NCBI GenBank assembly: GCA_902796705.1
Contig: CADBQF010000323.1
Span: forward strand, 1 to 10,277
From: Ruminococcus flavefaciens
GTDB taxonomy: Bacteria > Bacillota > Clostridia > Oscillospirales > Ruminococcaceae
Direction: 5' to 3'
DNA length: 10,277 bases
Shown: one piece after another, positions 1 to 6,364 of the stretch
How positions within the stretch are numbered: position 1 is the first letter of the stretch
Layout: the number at the start of each line of letters is the position of its first letter
The notes under the pieces: model-generated
Database searches by the model: none
What the model was told of the DNA's origin: nothing
Seen by the model: the letters and a program-made list of their open reading frames with translations, nothing else
Program-made: the position numbers and the translations under genes

Positions 1-1607
1 TTGAGAGCAGAGCAGGACAGACGAGATATACCGACCTTTTCACCGCCGGACAGACCATGACAGCTTCATTCGACGGCGGAAATGACAGTGCCGCTTATCT
101 TGTCGTGACAGCTACTCCCGATCCTGATACGTTCCAGCAGAACGGAGTTCCGTGGGCATACGGTGAGGGCGAATTCGATGAGAACAACCGTCCGTTCCTC
201 GGAAAGACACGCTATCCATACGCCGTCACCATAAAGGGAGCAGGCATACAGCAGACTCAGCCGACAGCGGCGACGGCAAGAGGAAGCTATCACCCCAACG
301 GCGGCGGATTCGTAGCTTCTACAGCAAAAGTCGATGCTTCTGTATATGTCGGAAAAAATGCTAAAGTCCTCGGATATGCGACCGTTTCGGGAAATGCCGT
401 TATCGACGGCTATGCAACAGTCACAGGAAATGCCTCTGTTTCCGGAAATGCCGTAGTTACAGGCAATGCAGTCGTTTCCGAAAGGGCAAAGGTCACGGAT
501 AATGCGATCATCGCTGACAGTGCAGGCGTTATGGGAAATGCAACTGTTTCCGGAAATGCAAGAGTCATCGAGAGCGGACTCGTGTATGATAATTACTCCG
601 TAAGCGGAAACGCTACAGTCAAGGGCGTTGCTTTCTGTATGGTAAAGGGTTCTGCCACGGGACAGGCAATGCCTGACGGTGATTATTACGACGATTCGAG
701 CAGAACTATACAGGCGGGTTCAGTATACGGCTGGACAAGTCCCGATGCCTATGTCAACAGCCGTCCGTATAACGACGGACAGTATGCCGGACTTGAATTT
801 TCCGCAGACAGTTCAAAAACTGCCGCCGATTCGTTTACATCAACCTACGGCGTGGCAGTAGGTTCTCCTGAATGGAGCGATTCAAAGACGAGCGGAAAAG
901 GAGTCCTCACATTTGACGGAGGACAGTATCTCATAGCTGACAGTTCATATGCAGCATTGAGAGATGCTGACTATCAGACAGCAGTTCTTCTCCGTGACAG
1001 TAAGAAGAACGAGATATTCCGCTTCGGAAGCGATGAAAAGCAGCTCACTCTCACAGCCGAGAACGGCACTCTCACGCTAAGTACCGGAAATGAGAACGTC
1101 ACTCTCGAAAATGCCTACGAACCCGGAACATGGTTCACTGTAAGCACCGTGATATCCGACGGAAAGGCAAAGATAACAGCCAACAGCGGCAGCGGAGCAA
1201 AAACAGCTTCCGGAGCATTTTCTGCTGTGCCGGTGGATTTTGTGGGTACGGATTCGCTCTATCTCTTAGCAGACGGAATGAACGGCTCTATGGATTTCTT
1301 CCGTGTCAATTTCAAGGAAGTCAAAGAGCCGGAGTATTACTATACCGAAAAGGAAGAGATATCAGACGAGCCGTCAGGACAGATACTCGTCGGTGATACA
1401 GCTCCCGATATGGTCATAGATGTGTTCGACCTCATACTTGAAAAGCAGATAGCGATCGACAACAGCGTTGCTTCAACTAAGGCTATGCGTGCAGCAGCCG
1501 ATGTGAACGGCGACGGAAAGCTCGACATTGCCGATGCAGTCCTCATGCAGAGCTTTATCCTCGGAAAGGCAGATAAATTCCCTGTAGGCCCTGTTGTTGA
1601 TTACTGA
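1..1607 (+). CDS. Secreted dockerin protein with beta-helix and LamG-like domains (5' partial)
   Basis: The reading frame is open from base 3, so the gene starts outside the window; the ATG at 57 is internal and has no ribosome binding site. Counting that Met as residue 1, the order is: (a) up to about residue 80, a beta-rich segment beginning before Met57 (TRYTDLFTAGQ) that resembles, from memory, the Svx/DUF6055 family of secreted proteins; (b) residues ~92-205, hexapeptide repeats of the GNA-x-V-x type, a left-handed beta-helix; (c) ~240-420, a LamG/concanavalin-like sandwich (AGLEFSADSS ... DFFRVNFKEV); (d) ~447-510, a type I dockerin with two calcium-loop/helix repeats, the second canonical (DVNGDGKLDIAD). 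A dockerin binds cohesin on a scaffoldin, so the protein is probably exported and attached to a cellulosome or the cell surface. No catalytic domain is visible in the part present. It ends with tandem stops TGA TAA. The dockerin call is strong; the overall function is unknown. Confidence 0.85.
   Translation, partial: ESRAGQTRYTDLFTAGQTMTASFDGGNDSAAYLVVTATPDPDTFQQNGVPWAYGEGEFDENNRPFLGKTRYPYAVTIKGAGIQQTQPTAATARGSYHPNGGGFVASTAKVDASVYVGKNAKVLGYATVSGNAVIDGYATVTGNASVSGNAVVTGNAVVSERAKVTDNAIIADSAGVMGNATVSGNARVIESGLVYDNYSVSGNATVKGVAFCMVKGSATGQAMPDGDYYDDSSRTIQAGSVYGWTSPDAYVNSRPYNDGQYAGLEFSADSSKTAADSFTSTYGVAVGSPEWSDSKTSGKGVLTFDGGQYLIADSSYAALRDADYQTAVLLRDSKKNEIFRFGSDEKQLTLTAENGTLTLSTGNENVTLENAYEPGTWFTVSTVISDGKAKITANSGSGAKTASGAFSAVPVDFVGTDSLYLLADGMNGSMDFFRVNFKEVKEPEYYYTEKEEISDEPSGQILVGDTAPDMVIDVFDLILEKQIAIDNSVASTKAMRAAADVNGDGKLDIADAVLMQSFILGKADKFPVGPVVDY
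336..632 (+). repeat. 18-nt coding repeat (hexapeptide beta-helix)
   Basis: A degenerate 18-base unit centred on GGAAATGC recurs at exact 18-nt steps (for example at 372, 390, 408, 426, 444, 462, 534, 552 and 606). At least 15 successive positions keep register without an insertion or deletion. Each unit encodes one six-residue rung such as GNATVS or GNAVVT, the pattern of a left-handed parallel beta-helix. Some rungs diverge (ERAKVT, DSAGVM, ESGLVY, DNYSVS). Repeat identity at DNA level is highest around 380-470 and 530-565. Confidence 0.9.
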
Positions 1608-1640
1608 TAAAGAATTATTCGCCAATGGATACGATGATAT

Positions 1641-2039
1641 ATGAAAAGAAAACTTACTGACATACTTGCAGCACTCATACCACTATGGTTCGCCGGTGCA
1701 TATCTGATATACAATGGGATACTGAGAAGATACGCAATGCCATGCCCGATAAGGCTCTTCACCGGATTCTATTGTCCGGGCTGCGGCGGAACGAGATGTG
1801 CCGAAGCACTCGTTCATCTTGATATCCTTCTTGCGTTGAGACAGAACGCACTTGCCGTTGCTGCGGGAGTTGTCGTAATGCTTTTCTGGGCAGAGAGCGT
1901 ATTCAGGCTGGCGGGCAAAAAAATAAAGCTCGTCCCTGCAAGCAAATGGTTTTATGCTGTGTTTGCAGGGACAGCTCTTGTTTACGTTATAGCGAGAAAT
2001 CTCATACCGGCGATAGCACCCTTGCCGACAGGTCGATAA
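1641..2039 (+). CDS. DUF2752 domain small membrane protein
   Basis: The 132-residue protein carries the DUF2752 signature: Cys35 in MPCPIRLFTG, then the motif CPGCGGTR at residues 45-52. Hydrophobic segments lie at about 8-27, 66-85 and 103-125, and the family-typical C-terminal RN motif is at 119-120, so the protein looks complete. Its role is not known; the conserved cysteines suggest metal binding or a redox role, but this is inference. The start is fixed by an in-frame TGA at 1635-1637, which leaves 1641 as the only early start. No clear Shine-Dalgarno sequence precedes it, and two out-of-frame ATGs (1625, 1634) lie just upstream. It begins 33 nt after the dockerin gene and may be co-transcribed with it. 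Its 3' end overlaps the convergent gene by 38 nt. Confidence 0.85.
   Translation: MKRKLTDILAALIPLWFAGAYLIYNGILRRYAMPCPIRLFTGFYCPGCGGTRCAEALVHLDILLALRQNALAVAAGVVVMLFWAESVFRLAGKKIKLVPASKWFYAVFAGTALVYVIARNLIPAIAPLPTGR
1917..1972 (-). terminator. Intrinsic terminator of the leftward operon, inside the DUF2752 gene
   Basis: Arms 1932-1944 and 1960-1972 form a 13-bp stem (GTCCCTGCAAGCA against TGTTTGCAGGGAC, one G-U pair) with a 15-nt loop. Read leftward, the stem is followed after GAGC by a T-rich run (TTTATTTTTTT, positions 1927 to 1917). The + strand has no T run after the hairpin, so it acts leftward only. It lies 30 nt beyond the stop codon of the last leftward gene and within codons of the convergent gene, where the A-run encodes KKIK. 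Confidence 0.72.
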
Positions 2040-2601
2040 GGGATTCACCGTCGTCGTCATATTTCTTATCCGGAGCGGAAGAGTCTTCATTACGGGGAGT
2101 TTTTTCCGTTGAAGTCCCATTTTCCTTATTCATAGCTTCTTTATAGGACTTTATGATCTTGCCGTAGAGTTCGTCGAAATCATCACAGTCGAAGATATAC
2201 CAGTATTTCTGATATTTTTCATCGTGATATTTTTCAAATCTTTCCGGCATAGAACCGTCCTTGTCGTACTGTTCTACGATCTCATCAGCGTGGAGCAGGA
2301 AGTACCGCATATCCGGGTAGAATTTACCGAACATCAGGAACGTCGAGCCCCAGAGTACGAGTGCGACCGAAGATACCACTATTCCGGTTATCGCATATCC
2401 TTTTGCACCACGGTGCGTCATGAGTGCGAGTATACCGAATACGAGCGACAAAGTCGAAAGCACCGGACTGTACGAGCAGAGACAGCAGCACATATTGAAT
2501 ATGCCGAGCAGGAAAGAAGCGAGCGAAAAGCCTATCTTTCCTGCATTTTTATTTTCGTCGTCTTTGTTGTTCGGATCGTCGTAATAGAAATCACTGTTCA
2601 T
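2002..2601 (-). CDS. DUF4190-like small membrane protein
   Basis: The protein has 199 residues. An acidic, Asn/Asp-rich N-terminus (1-20) is followed by two hydrophobic stretches at about 24-60 (with a CCCLC cluster at 38-42) and 68-92, including the small-residue pattern typical of DUF4190 proteins (ASFLLGIF, LVFGILALMTHRGAKGYAITG). Next comes a soluble part (~100-160) rich in Tyr, Lys and Asp, then a charged, probably disordered tail. Function is unknown; a cell-envelope location is likely. ATG at 2601 has GGAG 6-7 nt upstream. It is the last gene of the leftward unit, 25 nt after metAA. The final residues (SARVLSPV) are encoded on the opposite strand of the DUF2752 gene end. The family call rests on the hydrophobic pattern, so it is moderate. 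Confidence 0.75.
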   Translation of the reverse strand: MNSDFYYDDPNNKDDENKNAGKIGFSLASFLLGIFNMCCCLCSYSPVLSTLSLVFGILALMTHRGAKGYAITGIVVSSVALVLWGSTFLMFGKFYPDMRYFLLHADEIVEQYDKDGSMPERFEKYHDEKYQKYWYIFDCDDFDELYGKIIKSYKEAMNKENGTSTEKTPRNEDSSAPDKKYDDDGESLIDLSARVLSPV

Positions 2602-2626
2602 ATTATCTCCTGTAATTTCGGGAATA

Positions 2627-3574
2627 TCAGAGGTCTGTCTCCCAGTTCCAGTTTCTCACTTCAAGCTCATCGAGATTGTACGGAGTCTTCTGGTATACGC
2701 AGTAGTTGAGCCAGTTCGAGAACATAAGGTTAGCGGTGCATCTCCATGAGAATACAGGCGTATTCTTCGGATCATCGCCCGGAAAATAATTATACGGTAT
2801 CCTTATATCGATGCCTTTGTTTATATCACGGAAATACTCGTTTGCGATAGTGTCACGGTCGTATTCAGAGTGACCTGTGATGAAATACTGTCTTCCGTTT
2901 GTGTTGGCGACGATATGAACGCCTGAAAGCTCGGAGCTTGTGAGTATCCTGAGCTGTTTTATCTTTTCGATATCCTCACGGCGGACTTCCGTGTTCCTTG
3001 AATGCGGGACATAGAAGATATCATCAAATCCACGCAGGAGTATAGATCTTTCGACCTCTGCATGATGCGGGAAGATACCGAACATCTTATGTTCGAGCGT
3101 ATACTTAGGCACACCGAAATGATAGTAAAGCCCTGCCTGAGCCGCCCAGCAGATATACAGCGATGAGAAAACGTGAGTCTTTGACCATTCCATTATCTCC
3201 GTTATCTCTTTCCAGTAATCGACCTGTTCATATTCGAGCAGTTCCACGGGAGCTCCTGTGATTATCATACCGTCATAGCGGTTGTCCTTTATCTCATCGA
3301 ATGTCTTGTAGAATTCCTCAAGATGATGATGAGAAGTATTTCTTGAAATATGAGATGCCATTTGGAGAAGTTCGATATCCACCTGTAAAGGCGTATTACT
3401 GAGCAGTCTCATGAGCTGGCATTCAGTCTCTATCTTTTTGGGCATTATGTTGATTATAATGACTCTGAGCGGACGGATATCCTGATGTTCCGCCCTTTCT
3501 CTGGACATTACGAATATATTTTCTTCTCCAAGCGTTTTGAATGCCGGAAGCTCGGAAGATATACGTATTGGCAT
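2627..3574 (-). CDS. metAA: Homoserine O-acetyltransferase (MetA family)
   Basis: This enzyme acylates L-homoserine, the first committed step of methionine synthesis in the cytoplasm. The 315-residue protein matches the MetA family over its whole length. Family-critical residues fall at their usual positions: nucleophile Cys142 ([16 protein letters not shown]), His235 and Glu237 ([11 protein letters not shown]), and a Lys pair in NIMPKK. Residue 111 is Glu (TGAPVE), whereas E. coli MetA has Gly in that alignment column. In characterised MetA enzymes Glu at this position favours acetyl-CoA and Gly favours succinyl-CoA, so I call it an acetyltransferase although many databases name the family succinyltransferase. 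The ATG at 3574 has AAGGAG 9 nt upstream. Only 23 nt separate it from the preceding gene, so there is no space for its own SAM riboswitch or T-box leader; it appears to depend on the operon promoter. Confidence 0.95.
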   Translation of the reverse strand: MPIRISSELPAFKTLGEENIFVMSRERAEHQDIRPLRVIIINIMPKKIETECQLMRLLSNTPLQVDIELLQMASHISRNTSHHHLEEFYKTFDEIKDNRYDGMIITGAPVELLEYEQVDYWKEITEIMEWSKTHVFSSLYICWAAQAGLYYHFGVPKYTLEHKMFGIFPHHAEVERSILLRGFDDIFYVPHSRNTEVRREDIEKIKQLRILTSSELSGVHIVANTNGRQYFITGHSEYDRDTIANEYFRDINKGIDIRIPYNYFPGDDPKNTPVFSWRCTANLMFSNWLNYCVYQKTPYNLDELEVRNWNWETDL

Positions 3575-3597
3575 ATCAAATCGCTCCTTTCATAGGG

Positions 3598-3972
3598 TTA
3601 TTGTTTTTTGCAGTTTTCGCAGCCGTTCATGAAGCTGTCAAGGTCTTCGGCAGTATCGCTGTCAGGCGGCAGGAAGCGGAGCTTCCGGAGAGAAGCGTAT
3701 CCGGATTCGTTCTGCAACCTGAAAACGGCTTTCCCGATGCCTTTGAGACAGCTCTTGAACATCACCGAACGCACCAGACCGTCGCAGAGCAGGAGTTCTC
3801 CGCCGTCGCTGTAGTCATAAACGACAGTATGATCTCCACAGTAGGAATAGGCGATGAATCCAATGACTTCGCCCTTATCGAGAGCTTCGGTGATATGGAG
3901 AGTATTGTCTCCGGCAGCTTCTTCGAGGTATTCGTATCCCTCATGGGATAATTTTTCCATTATTTCGAGCAT
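3598..3972 (-). CDS. Small GNAT-like protein with C-terminal CxxC
   Basis: The protein has 124 residues. The arrangement GEVIGFIAYSY (34-44), then VVYDYSDGGELL, then LVRSVMFKSCLKGIGKAVF (67-84) resembles the strand-strand-helix core of an acyl-CoA N-acyltransferase (GNAT) fold, but the usual Q/RxxGxG/A acetyl-CoA loop is not clear, so activity is uncertain. The C-terminus carries NGCENCKK, a CxxC pair at Cys118/Cys121 that could bind metal. ATG at 3972 follows the pseudouridine synthase stop by one base (TGATATG), with AAGGAG 7 nt upstream, indicating translational coupling. Met5 is an alternative start. Function is unknown; it may alternatively be only a distant, inactive GNAT relative. Confidence 0.75.
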   Translation of the reverse strand: MLEIMEKLSHEGYEYLEEAAGDNTLHITEALDKGEVIGFIAYSYCGDHTVVYDYSDGGELLLCDGLVRSVMFKSCLKGIGKAVFRLQNESGYASLRKLRFLPPDSDTAEDLDSFMNGCENCKKQ

Positions 3973-3973
3973 A

Positions 3974-4747
3974 TCAGTTCTCCTTGCCGATAGCGTTCCT
4001 TATGGCACGAAGCTCATCGGGAGTCAGTTCACGGACAGCACCGGGTTTGAGCATACCGAGTTTGAGCGGGCCGATGCTGATGCGGCGGAGCCTTGCGACT
4101 TCGAGTCCGACAGCCTCACACATTTTTCTTATCTGGCGGTTGCGTCCCTCCTTGATAGTGATAAGGAGAACGACTCTGCCGGGTTCTTTGTCCTTGACAA
4201 CGACAGTAGCCGGGAGCGTCTTTTTGCCGTCGATTACAACTCCGTCAGAGAGAGCGACGAGCTGGTCATCAGTTATATCCGGTCTGACGGTGACACGATA
4301 AGTCTTCGAGACGTGTCTGCTGGGGTGCATTATGCTGTTTGCGAATTCTCCGTCATTTGTAAAGAGGAGCAGACCTTCGGAGTTCCTGTCGAGCCTGCCG
4401 ACCGGGTAAACTCTTTCCTCAACATCTTCGAGGAGGTCCATGACGCATTTTCTGTCGAGTTCGTCTGATACCGTAGTGACATAGCCTCTCGGCTTGTTCA
4501 TCATAAGATAGACGAAACTGCGTTTTCTCGGAAGAACGACACGTTCCCCGTCGATAGTGAGAAGATCCTTGTAACCGCACTTGTCACCGAGTTTTACGGG
4601 GTGACCGTTGAGTTTCACTCTTCCCTGTATAATGTATGCTTCAGCCTTTCGTCTGGAGCAGTAACCGCTGTCAGCGATCATTTTCTGTATCCTGATCTTT
4701 TCCACATTATCCTGCTTTCTTCTTTTTGGAGCTTGGTTTATAGACAT
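3974..4747 (-). CDS. rluB: RluB/RsuA-family rRNA pseudouridine synthase
   Basis: The enzyme isomerises a uridine of ribosomal RNA to pseudouridine. The N-terminal S4 RNA-binding domain (about 17-75) includes IQKMIADSGYCSRRKAEAYI and GRVKLNGHPV. The catalytic domain follows with LMMNKPRGYVTT and the active-site motif GRLDRNSEGLLLFTNDG, catalytic Asp120. The closing motif GRNRQIRKMCEAVGL is also typical. I choose ATG 4747 (257 aa) over GTG 4765 because AGAGG lies 6 nt upstream of the ATG and nothing suitable precedes the GTG. The gene overlaps the carboxypeptidase gene by 41 nt. Family membership is clear. Whether the target is the RluB site in 23S rRNA or an RsuA-type site in 16S rRNA cannot be decided here; the gene context favours RluB. 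Confidence 0.92.
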   Translation of the reverse strand: MSINQAPKRRKQDNVEKIRIQKMIADSGYCSRRKAEAYIIQGRVKLNGHPVKLGDKCGYKDLLTIDGERVVLPRKRSFVYLMMNKPRGYVTTVSDELDRKCVMDLLEDVEERVYPVGRLDRNSEGLLLFTNDGEFANSIMHPSRHVSKTYRVTVRPDITDDQLVALSDGVVIDGKKTLPATVVVKDKEPGRVVLLITIKEGRNRQIRKMCEAVGLEVARLRRISIGPLKLGMLKPGAVRELTPDELRAIRNAIGKEN

Positions 4748-5819
4748 TATAATCCTCTGCGGCACAGAGGGGTATCTGAGTGACGGTACGTCCGCCGTAA
4801 GAGATCCTTAGCTGAGCGGCTTCCTCGCCCTTTCTGACGGGAGCGTACACAAAAGGCGGAGATATCACGGTATAGTCGAAGTCTTCCGGCTTTGCGGCAA
4901 CGGCAGTAAAGGAGATATCCTTTTCTTCCGGGAAGACAGAGAGCCTGCTGCCCTTTCCTCCGACAGCCGTGAGCGTGATATCTTCCGGTATCTGCGGCGA
5001 AACGAGCGTGACTTCACCGAAGGAATGATCGTACAGAGCCATATGATCGTTCCAGTCATTTCTGTCATTGAGAGTCACACAGATGAGGTCTTTTCCGTCA
5101 CGTTCACAGGCAGAAACGAGGCATCTTCCGGCTTCGTCGGTAAAACCTGTCTTTACTCCGTAAACGCCGTCGTACATCGAAAGGAGCTTGTTGGTGTTGC
5201 TCAGCCACCTTTCATACGGCGGATCACCGAATTTCACTTTCATCGACTGTGAAGAACATATCTCCCGGAAGATGTCGTTTTTCAGTGCTTCTCTTGCGAG
5301 TATAGCCATATCGAACGCAGACGAGCCGTGGCCTTCGCCTTCGAGTCCTGACGGAGTGACGAAATAAGTTTTTGAGAGTCCGAGCTTTTTTGCCCGGTCG
5401 TTCATCATAACAGCGAAATCCTCTATACTTCCAGCAAGCTTTACGGCAGTTGCATTAGCCGCATCGTTTCCGGAGGGGAGGAGCATACCGCAGCACAGAG
5501 CGTACTTTGTCACGGTGTCTCCCTCAACGAGTCCCATAGATGAACCTTCAACTCTTATAGCATCGCTGTCAACGGTAAATTCCTCATAAAGACCGCCGCT
5601 TTCGAGACACAGCAGGGTAGTCATTATTTTTGTCGTACTTGCCATTGGCAGCTTTTCATTGCAGTTATAAGAATAAACTATCTCTCCCGTATCAGCAGAG
5701 ATGACAACTGCCGCCTTTGCTGAGATCTCCGGCTTTTCTGCGGCATAGGATACCGCCTCAGACGAAACTGTGCAGCAGATCAGCAAAGCAGCGGCAGCTG
5801 CTGAAATACATTTTTTCAT
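4707..5819 (-). CDS. D-alanyl-D-alanine carboxypeptidase (DacF-like, S11 family)
   Basis: A low-molecular-weight penicillin-binding protein that removes the terminal D-Ala of peptidoglycan stem peptides outside the membrane. It has 370 residues. A signal peptide spans about 1-27 (MKKC, hydrophobic core, then SYAA before EKP). All three serine-peptidase motifs are present: SxxK as STTK (Ser61/Lys64), SGN (116-118) and KTG (223-225, in VYGVKTGFTDEAGRC). A smaller beta-rich C-terminal domain follows, and the protein ends in KKKKAG without an obvious amphipathic membrane anchor, so it may be loosely attached or released. ATG 5819 is preceded by GGAGG 8 nt away, inside a possible hairpin (5821-5863). 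A dac gene beside scpAB, ytfJ and rluB is common in Clostridia. Exact subfamily (dacA/dacB/dacF) is not resolved. Confidence 0.95.
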   Translation of the reverse strand: MKKCISAAAAALLICCTVSSEAVSYAAEKPEISAKAAVVISADTGEIVYSYNCNEKLPMASTTKIMTTLLCLESGGLYEEFTVDSDAIRVEGSSMGLVEGDTVTKYALCCGMLLPSGNDAANATAVKLAGSIEDFAVMMNDRAKKLGLSKTYFVTPSGLEGEGHGSSAFDMAILAREALKNDIFREICSSQSMKVKFGDPPYERWLSNTNKLLSMYDGVYGVKTGFTDEAGRCLVSACERDGKDLICVTLNDRNDWNDHMALYDHSFGEVTLVSPQIPEDITLTAVGGKGSRLSVFPEEKDISFTAVAAKPEDFDYTVISPPFVYAPVRKGEEAAQLRISYGGRTVTQIPLCAAEDYNVYKPSSKKKKAG

Positions 5820-5820
5820 T

Positions 5821-5863
5821 CCGCATACCTCCGTAATTCATATGACTGTTACAGGATATGCGG
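5821..5863 (-). promoter_or_regulatory. Possible hairpin covering the dac ribosome binding site
   Basis: On the transcript, CCGCATATCC (5863-5854) can pair with GGTATGCGG (5829-5821): nine pairs with one bulged U and a 24-nt loop. The right arm uses the last GG of the GGAGG Shine-Dalgarno (5832-5828) and ends 1 nt before the dac ATG, so folding would limit ribosome access. This sits in the longest gap of the operon (5820-5924, 105 nt), which also holds a second imperfect inverted repeat (TCTCTG 5883-5888 / CAGAGA 5908-5913) without a T run. I see no convincing promoter there. Regulation is inferred from pairing only. Confidence 0.4.
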
Positions 5864-5924
5864 ACAGGCGATCATATATACTTCTCTGTCAGCCTGATAT
5901 TATCCGGCAGAGAGCAGCGTCATA

Positions 5925-6344
5925 TCAGTCGCTGAGGATCACATCAGCACCTTCTGCCGGTGTGCCTTCTTTCTTCTTCTTGATGAAGCCTGATACCTTG
6001 TCAACGATACCGGGCAGATTGTTGATAGCAGAGCTTATCGGATCGCTCTCTGCTGTCATCTGGATCATTCTTGCAGAACCGTCAGGAGAGATAACGAGGA
6101 ATCCCTCCGGCTTGATAGATACGCCTGCACCTGCACCGCCGCCGAAGAGGTTCTTCTCATATCTTGACGGGATATCAGAACCGCCGGAAGCGAATCCGTA
6201 TGATACCTTTGATACAGGGATTATAGTAGTGCCGTCATCAAGCTTTATCGGATCGCCGATGATAGCGTTTACATCAGCCATTTCCTTTACTTTAGCCATT
6301 GAGATACCTAAAAGATCTCCTACCTGTGACTTATCTGAACTCAT
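5925..6344 (-). CDS. ytfJ: GerW/YtfJ-family protein
   Basis: The 139-residue protein shows the family core: a short N-terminal helix region (VGDLLGISMAKVKEMADVNA), then GTTIIPVSKVSYGFASGG, then the glycine-rich FGGGAGAGVSIKPEGFLVI, ending in a Lys-rich tail (GFIKKKKEG). In Bacillus the relative GerW (YtfJ) is a sporulation and germination protein; many anaerobes that are not known to form spores keep a copy, so its job here is open. I start at ATG 6344 because GAGG lies 6 nt upstream; a GTG at 6356 in the same frame overlaps that ribosome site and is unlikely. It follows the DUF2953 gene by 20 nt, a pairing frequent in Firmicutes that suggests a shared membrane-associated role. Confidence 0.9.
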   Translation of the reverse strand: MSSDKSQVGDLLGISMAKVKEMADVNAIIGDPIKLDDGTTIIPVSKVSYGFASGGSDIPSRYEKNLFGGGAGAGVSIKPEGFLVISPDGSARMIQMTAESDPISSAINNLPGIVDKVSGFIKKKKEGTPAEGADVILSD

Positions 6345-6364
6345 AATATACCTCACTTCCGCCG

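Noticed and set aside
57..59. ATG at 57 as the start of the dockerin gene
   Set aside because: The frame is open upstream to the window edge, residues before it fit the same domain, and there is no ribosome binding site.
336..632. Regularly spaced short repeats as a CRISPR array
   Set aside because: The period is 18 nt with no spacers, it is fully in frame and encodes a hexapeptide beta-helix, and no cas gene is nearby.
1683..2120. Leftward open frame opposite the DUF2752 gene
   Set aside because: It is antisense to the CPGCGGTR-containing DUF2752 gene and partly overlaps the DUF4190-like gene in another frame, with no recognisable domain.
3575..3597. SAM riboswitch or T-box leader for metAA
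   Set aside because: Only 23 nt separate it from the upstream gene, too short for any known methionine-responsive leader.
3541..4468. Long rightward open frames opposite metAA, the GNAT-like gene and rluB
   Set aside because: They lie antisense to well-recognised genes, show no family motif and lack ribosome sites; they result from codon bias of the real genes.
5820..5924. Internal promoter or terminator between ytfJ and dac
   Set aside because: A TATGAT-like -10 exists but no -35 at proper spacing, and the TCTCTG/CAGAGA inverted repeat has no following T run.
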